Positions 1 to 5,447 of a stretch of DNA of 5,772 nucleotides are shown here, piece by piece. Source of the DNA: Bacillaceae bacterium UBA7792 (GTDB lineage: Bacteria > Bacillota > Bacilli > Bacillales > Cytobacillaceae); contig DLCS01000164.1 of assembly GCA_002480735.1 (NCBI GenBank), positions 5,641 to 11,412 on the forward strand, in the 5' to 3' direction. The notes under the pieces are model-generated. The model had not been told where the DNA came from. It was given only the letters and a program-made list of their open reading frames with translations, and did no database searches. The position numbers were made by a program, and so were the translations under genes. Within the stretch, counting starts at the first letter, position 1. Every line of letters starts with the position of its first letter.

Positions 1-399
1 GAGGCACGCCTCTCGATGATGGACCTGTACGGATTTTTACACCTCCCGTTCTCGACAAAGGATGATGGGCTCGTCTATCAATGGAGGGAGACGATGTTTG
101 CCATTGTGCGGGGTGAGGAGCTTCCTGAGCCCGTGATTAAGAAAAGAAATCTAGATGAACAGGAATTATCCTATAAGGCGATTGGGTTGCATTTACTGTT
201 TTTATACCGTTTAGAGAAGAGACTTGAGGCCACCTATTGGGAAAGGGTACGGGAGGAGTTAAGTGATGCTGTTCACAAATCCTTAAAGACCGAAGTTAAG
301 AAAATGACGAAAAAGTGTAGAAGATGTGGTCGTGTTCTGTCTTGGGAGCACCCATTTCAAATTTGTGACCCTTGCCATTTTTCCAGATACGAATTTTGA
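1..399 (+). CDS. C-terminal part of a probable SUV3-like DEAD/DEAH-box RNA helicase (5' truncated by window edge)
   Basis: The frame is open from base 1 (Glu-Ala-Arg-Leu-Ser before the first Met), so this is the 3' end of a longer gene and the ATG at 16 need not be a start. The 132 visible residues end at TGA 397-399. They contain a helical segment rich in Leu, Tyr and Arg (about residues 55-85), then a basic stretch and a four-cysteine zinc ribbon, CRRC at 106-109 and CDPC at 122-125, just before the C-terminus. From memory, this layout resembles the tail of Bacillaceae helicases related to mitochondrial SUV3, which unwind RNA with ATP. No helicase motor motif (Walker A, DEAD/DEAH) lies inside the window, so the family call rests on the tail alone. 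The alternative is another multidomain protein with a C-terminal zinc ribbon. Confidence 0.55.
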   Translation, partial: EARLSMMDLYGFLHLPFSTKDDGLVYQWRETMFAIVRGEELPEPVIKKRNLDEQELSYKAIGLHLLFLYRLEKRLEATYWERVREELSDAVHKSLKTEVKKMTKKCRRCGRVLSWEHPFQICDPCHFSRYEF

Positions 400-465
400 C
401 AAAAAAAACGATTTCCAACCGATATTCTTTATGAAAATAATAGATTAAATTATTAAGGAGTCTGT

Positions 466-1062
466 ATGATGAGAAAGAACAGAAGAATCTTGTCAGTATT
501 ATTCATTACCGCATTATTGTTGGCAGCATGTAACCACTCATCGGATGGTTTAAGCGCTAAATCGAACAAAGAGACCGCCAATCAAAAGGTGGATAAAAAC
601 TTAGACAAAAACTCATCGGAAAGCAGCACTAAAGATACCGAAATAAATGATCAGGAGGAATCTTCAAATCAGACATCTATAAATTCAAACAATGGTGATT
701 CAGCGACAATAAGCCAAAAGGACGAATACCTTCAGAAGCTTAATGAAATGGAAGAAGAAGATAGAAACGCTGAGGCTAAAACAACCATGGTAGAGATGGA
801 GAAGCAAGAAGCTGAGAGATTTAAAAAATGGGATGATGAATTAAACAAAATTTATGGAATCTTGAAGGAACAGCTTAGTCCAGAAAAGATGGATAACTTG
901 AGAGAAGAACAACGGAATTGGATCAAACATCGAGATGAAGGGGCGAAAGAATCGTCACTAAAATATAAGGGTGGTTCGACGGAATCTCTTGAATATGTGG
1001 CTACGCAAGCAAGTCTTACAAGGGAAAGATGCTATGAATTAGTTGCCCATTACATGAAGTGA
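466..1062 (+). CDS. Lipoprotein with LprI/DUF1311 domain
   Basis: The 198-residue protein has a classic lipoprotein signal: basic MMRKNRR, a hydrophobic run (8-20) and lipobox L19-A-A-C22, so the mature protein would be lipid-anchored at Cys22 on the outer face of the membrane. Residues 23-85 form a low-complexity Ser/Asn/Lys/Asp/Glu linker. Residues 86-125 are charged and probably helical or coiled coil. Residues 115-195 fit the LprI (DUF1311) domain: W122-DDELNKIYGIL, then EEQRNWI-x-HRD (149-157), a KGGS turn and a TRERCYEL end. The family is named for a mycobacterial lysozyme inhibitor, but lysozyme inhibition is not shown for Bacillaceae members. The usual family cysteines are absent except C189. 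AAGGAG (455-460) lies 5 nt before the ATG at 466 and 8 nt before the ATG at 469. The second has the better spacing, so the true protein may be one residue shorter. Confidence 0.82.
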   Translation: MMRKNRRILSVLFITALLLAACNHSSDGLSAKSNKETANQKVDKNLDKNSSESSTKDTEINDQEESSNQTSINSNNGDSATISQKDEYLQKLNEMEEEDRNAEAKTTMVEMEKQEAERFKKWDDELNKIYGILKEQLSPEKMDNLREEQRNWIKHRDEGAKESSLKYKGGSTESLEYVATQASLTRERCYELVAHYMK

Positions 1063-1163
1063 TTTTTTAACACTGGCGAGTATTCCATTCTCCTTTTGAC
1101 TAAAGAATAATTGTTGAAACTTATTTGATTCAGAACCGTATGAAATTTAAGACTATTTTACTT

Positions 1164-1168
1164 GGAGG
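1164..1168 (+). promoter_or_regulatory. Shine-Dalgarno GGAGG that sets the start at 1177
   Basis: GGAGG lies 8 nt before the ATG at 1177. The TTG at 1162 overlaps this site and the ATG at 1171 is only 2 nt from it. Both are therefore unlikely starts although they are in the same frame. Confidence 0.8.
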
Positions 1169-1176
1169 AAATGAGT

Positions 1177-1740
1177 ATGGGTTATAAGAATCATGAGTCC
1201 AGGCATATCTTTTTGGCAATCGGAGTATTAATAGGCTTGTTATCACCACTTTTTTTAGCTTTTCTGCCTCAGTTAGTGGCAAATATTTTTCATTATAAAA
1301 ATGGGGTTTGGAATGTATTTGCGCCAGGAGAGAATTTCATTGCGTTTGGCATCGGGTTTTTCTTTTTATTTGTCGCATCGATGGTTCTTTTCTTGATGGG
1401 GTTTAAAAGAAAGTCATTGGTTATCAGCTGTATGATCCTTCTATTGAGTCTTAGCTCCTTTTATGTTGGTGCACAGTCTTACAAGATTCTTGCAGATGAT
1501 TCAATCTCCTACAGACCGATTTTAACAAGCAAGGAACGTACATATAATTGGGAAGATGTTGAGAAAATTGTCAGAATTGATTATGTGAACGAAGGCTACA
1601 ATGAATACGAATTTTGCTTTACAGATGGAGAAAGTTTGAAACTGAAAAATAGCAATTATTTTAGACAAATTCGAAATAAATTTGACCGCAAAGTCAAAGA
1701 GCTGGATATTGCCATTGAAAGTGTTAAGATAGAGGAATAA
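1177..1740 (+). CDS. Unrecognised membrane protein, three predicted helices plus cytosolic-type C-terminal domain
   Basis: The 187-residue protein has no family I can name. Three hydrophobic segments are clear: about residues 11-31 (ending in a Pro), 54-76 and 81-99. The KRK at 77-79 after the second helix suggests a short positively charged cytoplasmic loop. Residues 107-187 are soluble: a Y-N-W-E-D-V motif at 123-128, alternating beta-like stretches (IVRIDYV, YEFCFTDGESLKL) and a charged helical tail. The W-x-D-V pattern followed by strands recalls small bacterial PH-like domains on membrane proteins, but that is inference. The frame stays open upstream to a TTG at 1162, but the GGAGG at 1164-1168 fixes the start at 1177. 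It is separated from the lipoprotein gene by about 115 bp and followed by a strong terminator, so it could share a transcript with that gene or have its own weak promoter. Confidence 0.7.
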   Translation: MGYKNHESRHIFLAIGVLIGLLSPLFLAFLPQLVANIFHYKNGVWNVFAPGENFIAFGIGFFFLFVASMVLFLMGFKRKSLVISCMILLLSLSSFYVGAQSYKILADDSISYRPILTSKERTYNWEDVEKIVRIDYVNEGYNEYEFCFTDGESLKLKNSNYFRQIRNKFDRKVKELDIAIESVKIEE

Positions 1741-1781
1741 GAGATTAATAGATACGGTTTTTATTGGTTCATCAACGCGAG

Positions 1782-1813
1782 ATCCCGCTTTGTCATTGGA
1801 AGCGGGATTTTTT
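1782..1813 (+). terminator. Rho-independent terminator after the membrane protein gene
   Basis: A perfect 9-bp stem, ATCCCGCTT (1782-1790) pairing with AAGCGGGAT (1800-1808), encloses a 9-nt loop and runs into six T residues (1808-1813). There is no matching A-tract upstream, so it works for the + strand and separates the membrane protein gene from the spore hydrolase gene. Confidence 0.92.
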
Positions 1814-1815
1814 AG

Positions 1816-1843
1816 CCTATTTTTTGAACCTCTTTCATAAAAT
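1816..1843 (+). promoter_or_regulatory. Candidate sigma-E (mother-cell sporulation) promoter
   Basis: CATAAAAT at 1836-1843 matches the sigma-E -10 consensus CATACAnT at all but one defined position. An upstream CCTATTT (1816-1822) is a fair -35 at the expected distance. A start near 1850 would leave a leader of about 25 nt containing the ribosome binding site. B. subtilis yaaH, a relative of the downstream gene, is known to be sigma-E dependent, which supports the reading. The match was found by eye. Confidence 0.45.
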
Positions 1844-1858
1844 GGGATTAAGAATAAA

Positions 1859-1869
1859 AAAGGGGTGAT
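1859..1869 (+). promoter_or_regulatory. Extended Shine-Dalgarno that sets the GTG start at 1875
   Basis: AAAGGGGTGAT pairs over almost its whole length with the 3' end of 16S rRNA (complement AAAGGAGGTGAT, one A missing). It ends 5 nt before the GTG at 1875. The ATG at 1868 and GTG at 1865 inside or next to it are in other frames. Confidence 0.75.
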
Positions 1870-1874
1870 GTCAG

Positions 1875-3143
1875 GTGGCAGTCCATGTTGTAAAGTCCGG
1901 AGAAAACCTATGGACCATCGCCCAATTGTATGGAGTTACGGTCGGAGCATTGCTACAGGTAAATGGTTTGCCGCAAGAAGGAGTGATTGTACCGGGTCTT
2001 GCTCTATATATCCCCAATGATCAATTGGTCAACCGTTATTACAAAATTAAGGCAGGGGAATCCCTTTGGGGGCTCTCACAACGTTTTCAAACTACCGTTG
2101 AAACAATCCTTACAGCAAATCCAGGGGTGGATCCCAACCGTTTATATATTGGACAAGAAATAACAATACCAACAGCAATAAAATTACCATTGGAGACACT
2201 TGGTTTCATTGTGCCCTATAATCCGAATGCATTTATCGCAAACTTATCTACTTTTGCCAACCAACTTACCTATTTGGCGATTGTATCTTATTCCTTTACA
2301 GATGAGGGCTATGCCTACAATATCCTCGAGGACAGGGAAATTATTCTTCAAAGTAAATTAAGGGGAATTCAACCGCTACTAATGATTCGAAACTTTCGCA
2401 ATGAAGATTTTGATCGTCAGCTTGTAGGCCGGGTCCTTAATAATCCAACCTATCGGAAAAATCTAATCTTGAGTCTTGTGAATCTTGCTCTAACAAGAGG
2501 GTATTCAGGTGTGAGCATTGATTTCGAGTTTATTCCACCTCCGCAAAGAAATGATTTTATCACTTTTCTTACCGACTTAAAATCAGCATTAGGAAGCCTT
2601 CTTCTCCATGTCAATGTTCATGCAAAAACAATGGATATTCCAACAAACCCGATTATTGGAGCCTATGATTATCGGCGCATTGGCAACGTGGCTGATATTG
2701 TGGCCGTCATGACGATTGACTATGGCTATCCTACTGGTCCGCCGGATCCGATTTCGCCCGCCTGGTGGGTGGCAGAGGTTATTCGTTACTCGATTACTCA
2801 AATCAATCCCGCTAAACTGCAAATTGCCCTCCCATTATACGGATATGAAAAAACAGTCCCGTCGAATCACACCAAGGCATTATCCGTTTTAGCCGCTCAA
2901 AATCTTGCCTTAACCACTCAAACACCGATTCAATTTGATCTTGCTGCCAAATCACCTTGGTTTCAATATCAGGCGAATGAGCAGATGCATGTGGTCTGGT
3001 TTGAGGACATAAGAAGCTATATGGAGAAATATCGACTCATCGATCTCTATCAATTAAGGGGAGCAACCTATTGGCAGCTAAGTTTGCCTGCCCCACAAAA
3101 TTGGAGCTTTATGGAGAGGAATATTGCTGTGAAAAAATATTAA
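1875..3143 (+). CDS. SleL/YaaH-like spore peptidoglycan hydrolase, two LysM domains plus GH18 domain
   Basis: The 422 residues are close to the roughly 430 of SleL and YaaH. LysM 1 (about 3-47, HVVKSGENLW...) and LysM 2 (about 55-99, YYKIKAGESLW...) would bind peptidoglycan glycan. Residues 108-422 form a GH18 TIM barrel. D216 and E218 in the IDFE motif fit the catalytic DxE, with E218 as acid/base. Other shared landmarks are GYPTGPP (284-290), LPLYGYE (319-325), VVWFEDIRS (373-381) and YW (399-400). Family enzymes, such as the N-acetylglucosaminidase SleL, degrade spore cortex fragments during germination. There is no signal peptide, as expected for a protein made in the mother cell and deposited on the spore. 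The gene is monocistronic between two terminators, with a candidate sigma-E promoter. Two features are odd: the usual M-x-Y-D/E motif reads MTID (279-282), and the YGYDW of YaaH reads YGYEK. This suggests a divergent paralogue, so I give no gene symbol. The start is GTG. Confidence 0.88.
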   Translation: MAVHVVKSGENLWTIAQLYGVTVGALLQVNGLPQEGVIVPGLALYIPNDQLVNRYYKIKAGESLWGLSQRFQTTVETILTANPGVDPNRLYIGQEITIPTAIKLPLETLGFIVPYNPNAFIANLSTFANQLTYLAIVSYSFTDEGYAYNILEDREIILQSKLRGIQPLLMIRNFRNEDFDRQLVGRVLNNPTYRKNLILSLVNLALTRGYSGVSIDFEFIPPPQRNDFITFLTDLKSALGSLLLHVNVHAKTMDIPTNPIIGAYDYRRIGNVADIVAVMTIDYGYPTGPPDPISPAWWVAEVIRYSITQINPAKLQIALPLYGYEKTVPSNHTKALSVLAAQNLALTTQTPIQFDLAAKSPWFQYQANEQMHVVWFEDIRSYMEKYRLIDLYQLRGATYWQLSLPAPQNWSFMERNIAVKKY

Positions 3144-3152
3144 CGGAAGTAG

Positions 3153-3188
3153 AGGACAGCTCTTGGAATGAAAAGCAGCTGTCCTTTT
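3153..3188 (+). terminator. Rho-independent terminator after the SleL-like gene
   Basis: AGGACAGCT (3153-3161) pairs perfectly with AGCTGTCCT (3177-3185) around a 15-nt loop, followed by a short T run (3185-3188). It lies 9 nt after the stop codon. The short T-tract makes it weaker than the other two terminators in the window. Confidence 0.7.
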
Positions 3189-3308
3189 GAATTTACCGAA
3201 AGGACCCGAAAAATTTCGAGGATTTTAAAAGGATATTACATACTTCTGTAGAAAGTACAAAGAGGAATTGATCGAATTTTGTAAAAATACGACAACAGGG
3301 AGGATACG

Positions 3309-4082
3309 ATGCGATATACAATTAATCTGTCAACCATTTTTACGGAAGTACCTTTTTTGGAACGGTTTCAGAAGGCGAGGGAGGCGGGCTTCAAATACGT
3401 AGAATGCCAATTTCCTTATGATTATCCACCTGAACAGATCCAAGAAGTGCTTGCGGAGAATCACTTGTCATTAGAGCTCATCAATCTACCTCCTGGAGAT
3501 TGGAGCGGTGGGGATAGAGGGCTTGCAGTAGATCCTAGACGGGTAAATGAATTCAAAGCCTCTGTGGAAAAAGGGCTTACCTATGGAGTAGCACTAAAGG
3601 TAAAGAAAATTCATTGTATGGCCGGGATTCTACCAGAAGGGATGGAACAAAAAACAGTAAGAGAAACCTACATAGAGAATTTGACTTACGCAGCGGAAAA
3701 GCTGGACGAGCATGGCACTACCCTGTTGATTGAACCGATCAACACCTTCGATATGCCAGGTTATTTTTTATCAAATCTACATGAGGCTGCTAAGATTATC
3801 GCCGAAATCGGACGTCCGAATGTTAAATTACAGTATGATTTCTATCATATACAGAGAATCCATGGGAATCTCATTGCGAATTTTAAAAAATATTCCCATT
3901 CCATAGGTCATATCCAAATTGCCGATGTCCCAGGACGGCATCAGCCGGGAACGGGAGAAATTCATTATGAAAATATCTTCCGGTCACTTCAAGATGATGG
4001 TTTCAAGGGTCTAATTGGGCTTGAGTACACACCAAAGGGTTCCAGTGAGGATAGTTTTACATGGATGAGGAGGGATTGCTAA
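3309..4082 (+). CDS. hyi: Hydroxypyruvate isomerase family protein (Hyi / OtnI type)
   Basis: The 257 residues match the length of E. coli Hyi (258) and form a xylose-isomerase-like (AP endonuclease 2) TIM barrel. Expected metal and catalytic residues are in place: E142 (LIEPIN), D177 and H180 (QYDFYH), Q203 (HIQIAD) and E239 (GLEYTP). The GRHQPGTGEI segment (209-218) is typical of the family. Hyi interconverts hydroxypyruvate and tartronate semialdehyde in the cytoplasm. Close relatives named OtnI isomerise 2-oxo-tetronate to 3-oxo-tetronate, and the sequence alone does not separate the two. The start ATG follows GGGAGG (3298-3303) by 5 nt. The stop is one base before the next gene's ATG, and that gene's ribosome binding site lies inside this one, so the two are almost certainly translationally coupled. 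No glyoxylate carboligase gene is adjacent within the window. No promoter is convincing in the 120 bp upstream. Confidence 0.85.
   Translation: MRYTINLSTIFTEVPFLERFQKAREAGFKYVECQFPYDYPPEQIQEVLAENHLSLELINLPPGDWSGGDRGLAVDPRRVNEFKASVEKGLTYGVALKVKKIHCMAGILPEGMEQKTVRETYIENLTYAAEKLDEHGTTLLIEPINTFDMPGYFLSNLHEAAKIIAEIGRPNVKLQYDFYHIQRIHGNLIANFKKYSHSIGHIQIADVPGRHQPGTGEIHYENIFRSLQDDGFKGLIGLEYTPKGSSEDSFTWMRRDC
4068..4074 (+). promoter_or_regulatory. Shine-Dalgarno for the reductase gene, inside the end of hyi
   Basis: AGGAGGG lies within the last codons of hyi, 9 nt before the reductase ATG at 4084. Ribosomes finishing hyi would uncover it, which fits coupled, near-stoichiometric expression. Confidence 0.8.
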
Positions 4083-4083
4083 C

Positions 4084-4965
4084 ATGAAAATTGGATTTAT
4101 CGGCTTAGGGGTAATGGGTTCGAGAATGGTCAAACGGTTTCTTGCAGCAGGATATGAGGTAATGGTCTATAACCGGACCTCTGGGAAAGCGGAGCCCCTT
4201 ATTAAATTAGGGGCAAAGAGGGCCAAGGATCTGCCTGCTCTTGCGGCAAGTTCTGATGTGATTTGCAGCTGTCTTTCCATGCCAGAGGATTCTATCCAGG
4301 TGTTCCTCGAAGGCGTTCTTCCATATGCGAAAAAAGGGGCCATTTGCCTTGATTTTTCCACTGTTGGTGCTGATACGAGCCAGCAGATTTCGCAGACTGC
4401 GGCTGAAAAAGGCATCACTTTCCTTGATGCACCGGTTAGCGGCGGGCCTGAAGGGGTCGAGCAGGGCACTTTAACCATTATGGTTGGAGGAGGCGAAGCA
4501 GCCTATAGACAGGTGGAGCCTCTGCTTCAAACAATCGGAAAAACCATCGAGTATCTTGGCGGCTCTGGCTCAGGAAGTATCGCCAAGCTTATTAATCAAT
4601 ATTTAGTTGCGGTCCACTCGCTCGCAGCCTCTGAGGCAATGGTGGCAGGTGCTGCTTATGGTTTGAATTCTGAACAGCTATACCATCTTTTGAAGGTAAG
4701 CTATGGTCAAAGTCGGATGCTCGAACGCCATATGGAGCAATATGTTCTTGATCGACAGTTTGAACCAGGTGGTGCGGTGAAATATGTCCATAAGGACGTT
4801 CGTTTAGCCAATCAGCTATTTTCCCAGGCTGGAATGACAGAAACGTTAGGCCAGCAGGCGGAACAATCCTTTGCTTTTGCGATGAGTCAAGGGCTGAGCG
4901 AGCTAGATATGTCCGCTGTTATACAACCATTAGAGGAAAAATGTGGTGTCATCGTGAAAAAATAG
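4084..4965 (+). CDS. Beta-hydroxyacid dehydrogenase, probable 2-hydroxy-3-oxopropionate (tartronate semialdehyde) reductase
   Basis: The 293-residue protein has the full architecture of the 3-hydroxyisobutyrate dehydrogenase family. A Rossmann fold opens with GFIGLGVMG (4-12). YNRT (29-32) follows the second strand, where an Arg usually favours NADP(H). DFSTVG is at 90-95. The substrate loop DAPVSGG-x4-QGTL spans 115-130. The catalytic Lys is K168 in AKLINQ, and KD is at 237-238. The helical C-terminal domain completes the active site. The N-Q pair after the catalytic Lys is as in GarR/GlxR, which reduce tartronate semialdehyde to D-glycerate, and the coupled hyi gene would supply that substrate. 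L-threonate dehydrogenase (LtnD), which also pairs with Hyi-like isomerases, is a real alternative, so I leave the symbol blank. The gene is followed directly by a terminator, so this is a two-gene unit. Confidence 0.85.
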   Translation: MKIGFIGLGVMGSRMVKRFLAAGYEVMVYNRTSGKAEPLIKLGAKRAKDLPALAASSDVICSCLSMPEDSIQVFLEGVLPYAKKGAICLDFSTVGADTSQQISQTAAEKGITFLDAPVSGGPEGVEQGTLTIMVGGGEAAYRQVEPLLQTIGKTIEYLGGSGSGSIAKLINQYLVAVHSLAASEAMVAGAAYGLNSEQLYHLLKVSYGQSRMLERHMEQYVLDRQFEPGGAVKYVHKDVRLANQLFSQAGMTETLGQQAEQSFAFAMSQGLSELDMSAVIQPLEEKCGVIVKK

Positions 4966-4974
4966 TTTTCAGTT

Positions 4975-5001
4975 AGCTTGTCTCCTAGGGACAAGCTTTT
5001 T
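4975..5001 (+). terminator. Rho-independent terminator after the hyi-reductase unit
   Basis: AGCTTGTC (4975-4982) pairs with GACAAGCT (4990-4997). The stem extends inward by one G-U and one C-G pair to a 3-nt loop, and TTTTT follows (4997-5001). It lies 9 nt after the reductase stop and separates that unit from the rhodanese promoter. Confidence 0.9.
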
Positions 5002-5015
5002 GTATGTTTAATGCC

Positions 5016-5044
5016 TTGACAATATACCTGATAGGGTATACTAT
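5016..5044 (+). promoter_or_regulatory. Sigma-A-type promoter of the rhodanese operon
   Basis: A perfect TTGACA -35 box (5016-5021) is followed by two overlapping -10 candidates: TATACT (5037-5042, 15-bp spacer) or TACTAT (5039-5044, 17-bp spacer). Whichever is used, the operator-like palindrome at 5023-5040 fills the spacer and reaches into the -10, so a bound repressor would exclude RNA polymerase. Confidence 0.7.
5023..5040 (+). promoter_or_regulatory. Candidate CsoR/CstR-family operator 1
   Basis: TATACC (5023-5028) and GGTATA (5035-5040) form a perfect 6-bp inverted repeat with a 6-nt spacer, 18 bp in all. G/C-rich centres flanked by ATACC/GGTAT arms are typical of Firmicute CsoR-family operators. 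In S. aureus the member CstR represses sulfide-handling operons that include rhodaneses and releases DNA on reaction with persulfides. The rhodanese genes downstream favour CstR over the copper sensor CsoR, but no regulator gene is in the window. Confidence 0.55.
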
Positions 5045-5054
5045 AAATTTGTAA

Positions 5055-5072
5055 TAAACGGTAGGGGGTATA
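5055..5072 (+). promoter_or_regulatory. Candidate CsoR/CstR-family operator 2 (degenerate), overlapping the ribosome binding site
   Basis: TAAACG-N6-GGTATA repeats operator 1 with 12 of 18 identical bases, including an exact GGGTATA half. It begins 32 bp downstream of the first site, about three helical turns, so both would face the same side of the helix. It contains the GGGGG (5064-5068) that serves as ribosome binding site for the gene starting at 5077, so part of the match may reflect that role. Confidence 0.35.
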
Positions 5073-5076
5073 CAAA

Positions 5077-5436
5077 ATGGACATTTTATCTTATATAGTC
5101 ATCGCTGTATTGCTTGGAGTATTTATCATGCGTTTCATTCCAGCAAGTGGAGTAAAACAAATTTCAACTTCAGAGCTAAAGAACTTGCTGAGTGATAAAA
5201 GCAAACAGTGTATCGATGTCAGAACACCAGGAGAATATAGACGGAATCATATTCGTGAATTCAAAAATATTCCCTTACAGGACATTGCAAAAAAGGCCGA
5301 TTTGCTTTCAAAGGAAAAAGAGGTCGTAGTCATATGTCAGAGTGGTATGCGTAGTCAAAATGCCGCCAAAATGTTAAAGCGCCTAGGATTTAAGAATATT
5401 AGAAACGTCAAGGGCGGAATGAGCGCTTGGAGGTAG
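5077..5436 (+). CDS. Membrane-anchored single-domain rhodanese
   Basis: The 119-residue protein starts with one hydrophobic helix (about 4-22) and then has a complete rhodanese domain (28-119). The fold markers are CIDVRTPGEY (45-54), an HI-x-x-F-x-NIPL element (58-67) and the active-site loop C87-QSGMRS (87-93), with Cys87 as the persulfide-carrying residue. The VKGGMSAW end is standard. Rhodaneses pass sulfane sulfur between thiosulfate, persulfides or protein thiols. The N-terminal helix would hold this one at the inner face of the membrane. It resembles B. subtilis YqhL-type proteins, but I do not assign orthology. The start ATG is 8 nt after GGGGG (5064-5068). It is the first gene of an operon with the promoter at 5016-5044. 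The second rhodanese follows after 11 nt. Confidence 0.87.
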   Translation: MDILSYIVIAVLLGVFIMRFIPASGVKQISTSELKNLLSDKSKQCIDVRTPGEYRRNHIREFKNIPLQDIAKKADLLSKEKEVVVICQSGMRSQNAAKMLKRLGFKNIRNVKGGMSAWR

Positions 5437-5440
5437 GAGG
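5436..5440 (+). promoter_or_regulatory. Shine-Dalgarno GGAGG that sets the start at 5448
   Basis: GGAGG begins on the last base of the preceding stop codon and lies 7 nt before the ATG at 5448. It is the second copy of a GGAGGTA tandem repeat (5429-5435, 5436-5442). The in-frame TTG at 5427 lies upstream of it, inside the previous gene, with no comparable site, and is rejected as start. Confidence 0.8.
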
Positions 5441-5447
5441 TAGGAAC

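Noticed and set aside
396..426. TTGACA at 396-401 as -35 of a promoter for the lipoprotein gene
   Set aside because: The -35 is perfect but the best -10 (GATATT, 421-426) is weak and 19 bp away. It also overlaps the stop codon of the upstream gene. It is possible but not supported enough to list.
1063..1100. Terminator after the lipoprotein gene
   Set aside because: Only a weak GAG/CTC pairing precedes the TTTT, with no stable stem, so read-through into the next gene is possible.
1096..1144. TTGACT (1096-1101) or TTGAAA (1114-1119) as -35 of a promoter for the membrane protein gene
   Set aside because: The paired -10 sequences match only three or four of six positions or have a 19-bp spacer.
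2589..2822. Minus-strand open frame of 77 codons
   Set aside because: It lies wholly inside the SleL-like gene, has no recognisable domain, and the + strand protein there is clearly real.
3231..3261. GGATATT followed by AGTACAAA as a sigma-E-like promoter for hyi
   Set aside because: Only the -35 part fits. The -10 matches four of the defined positions, which is little better than chance in AT-rich DNA.
4167..4478. Minus-strand open frame of 103 codons
   Set aside because: It is antisense to the highly conserved dehydrogenase coding region and shows no domain of its own.
4887..5084. Minus-strand open frame of 65 codons
   Set aside because: It runs across a terminator and the rhodanese promoter and shows no protein family features.
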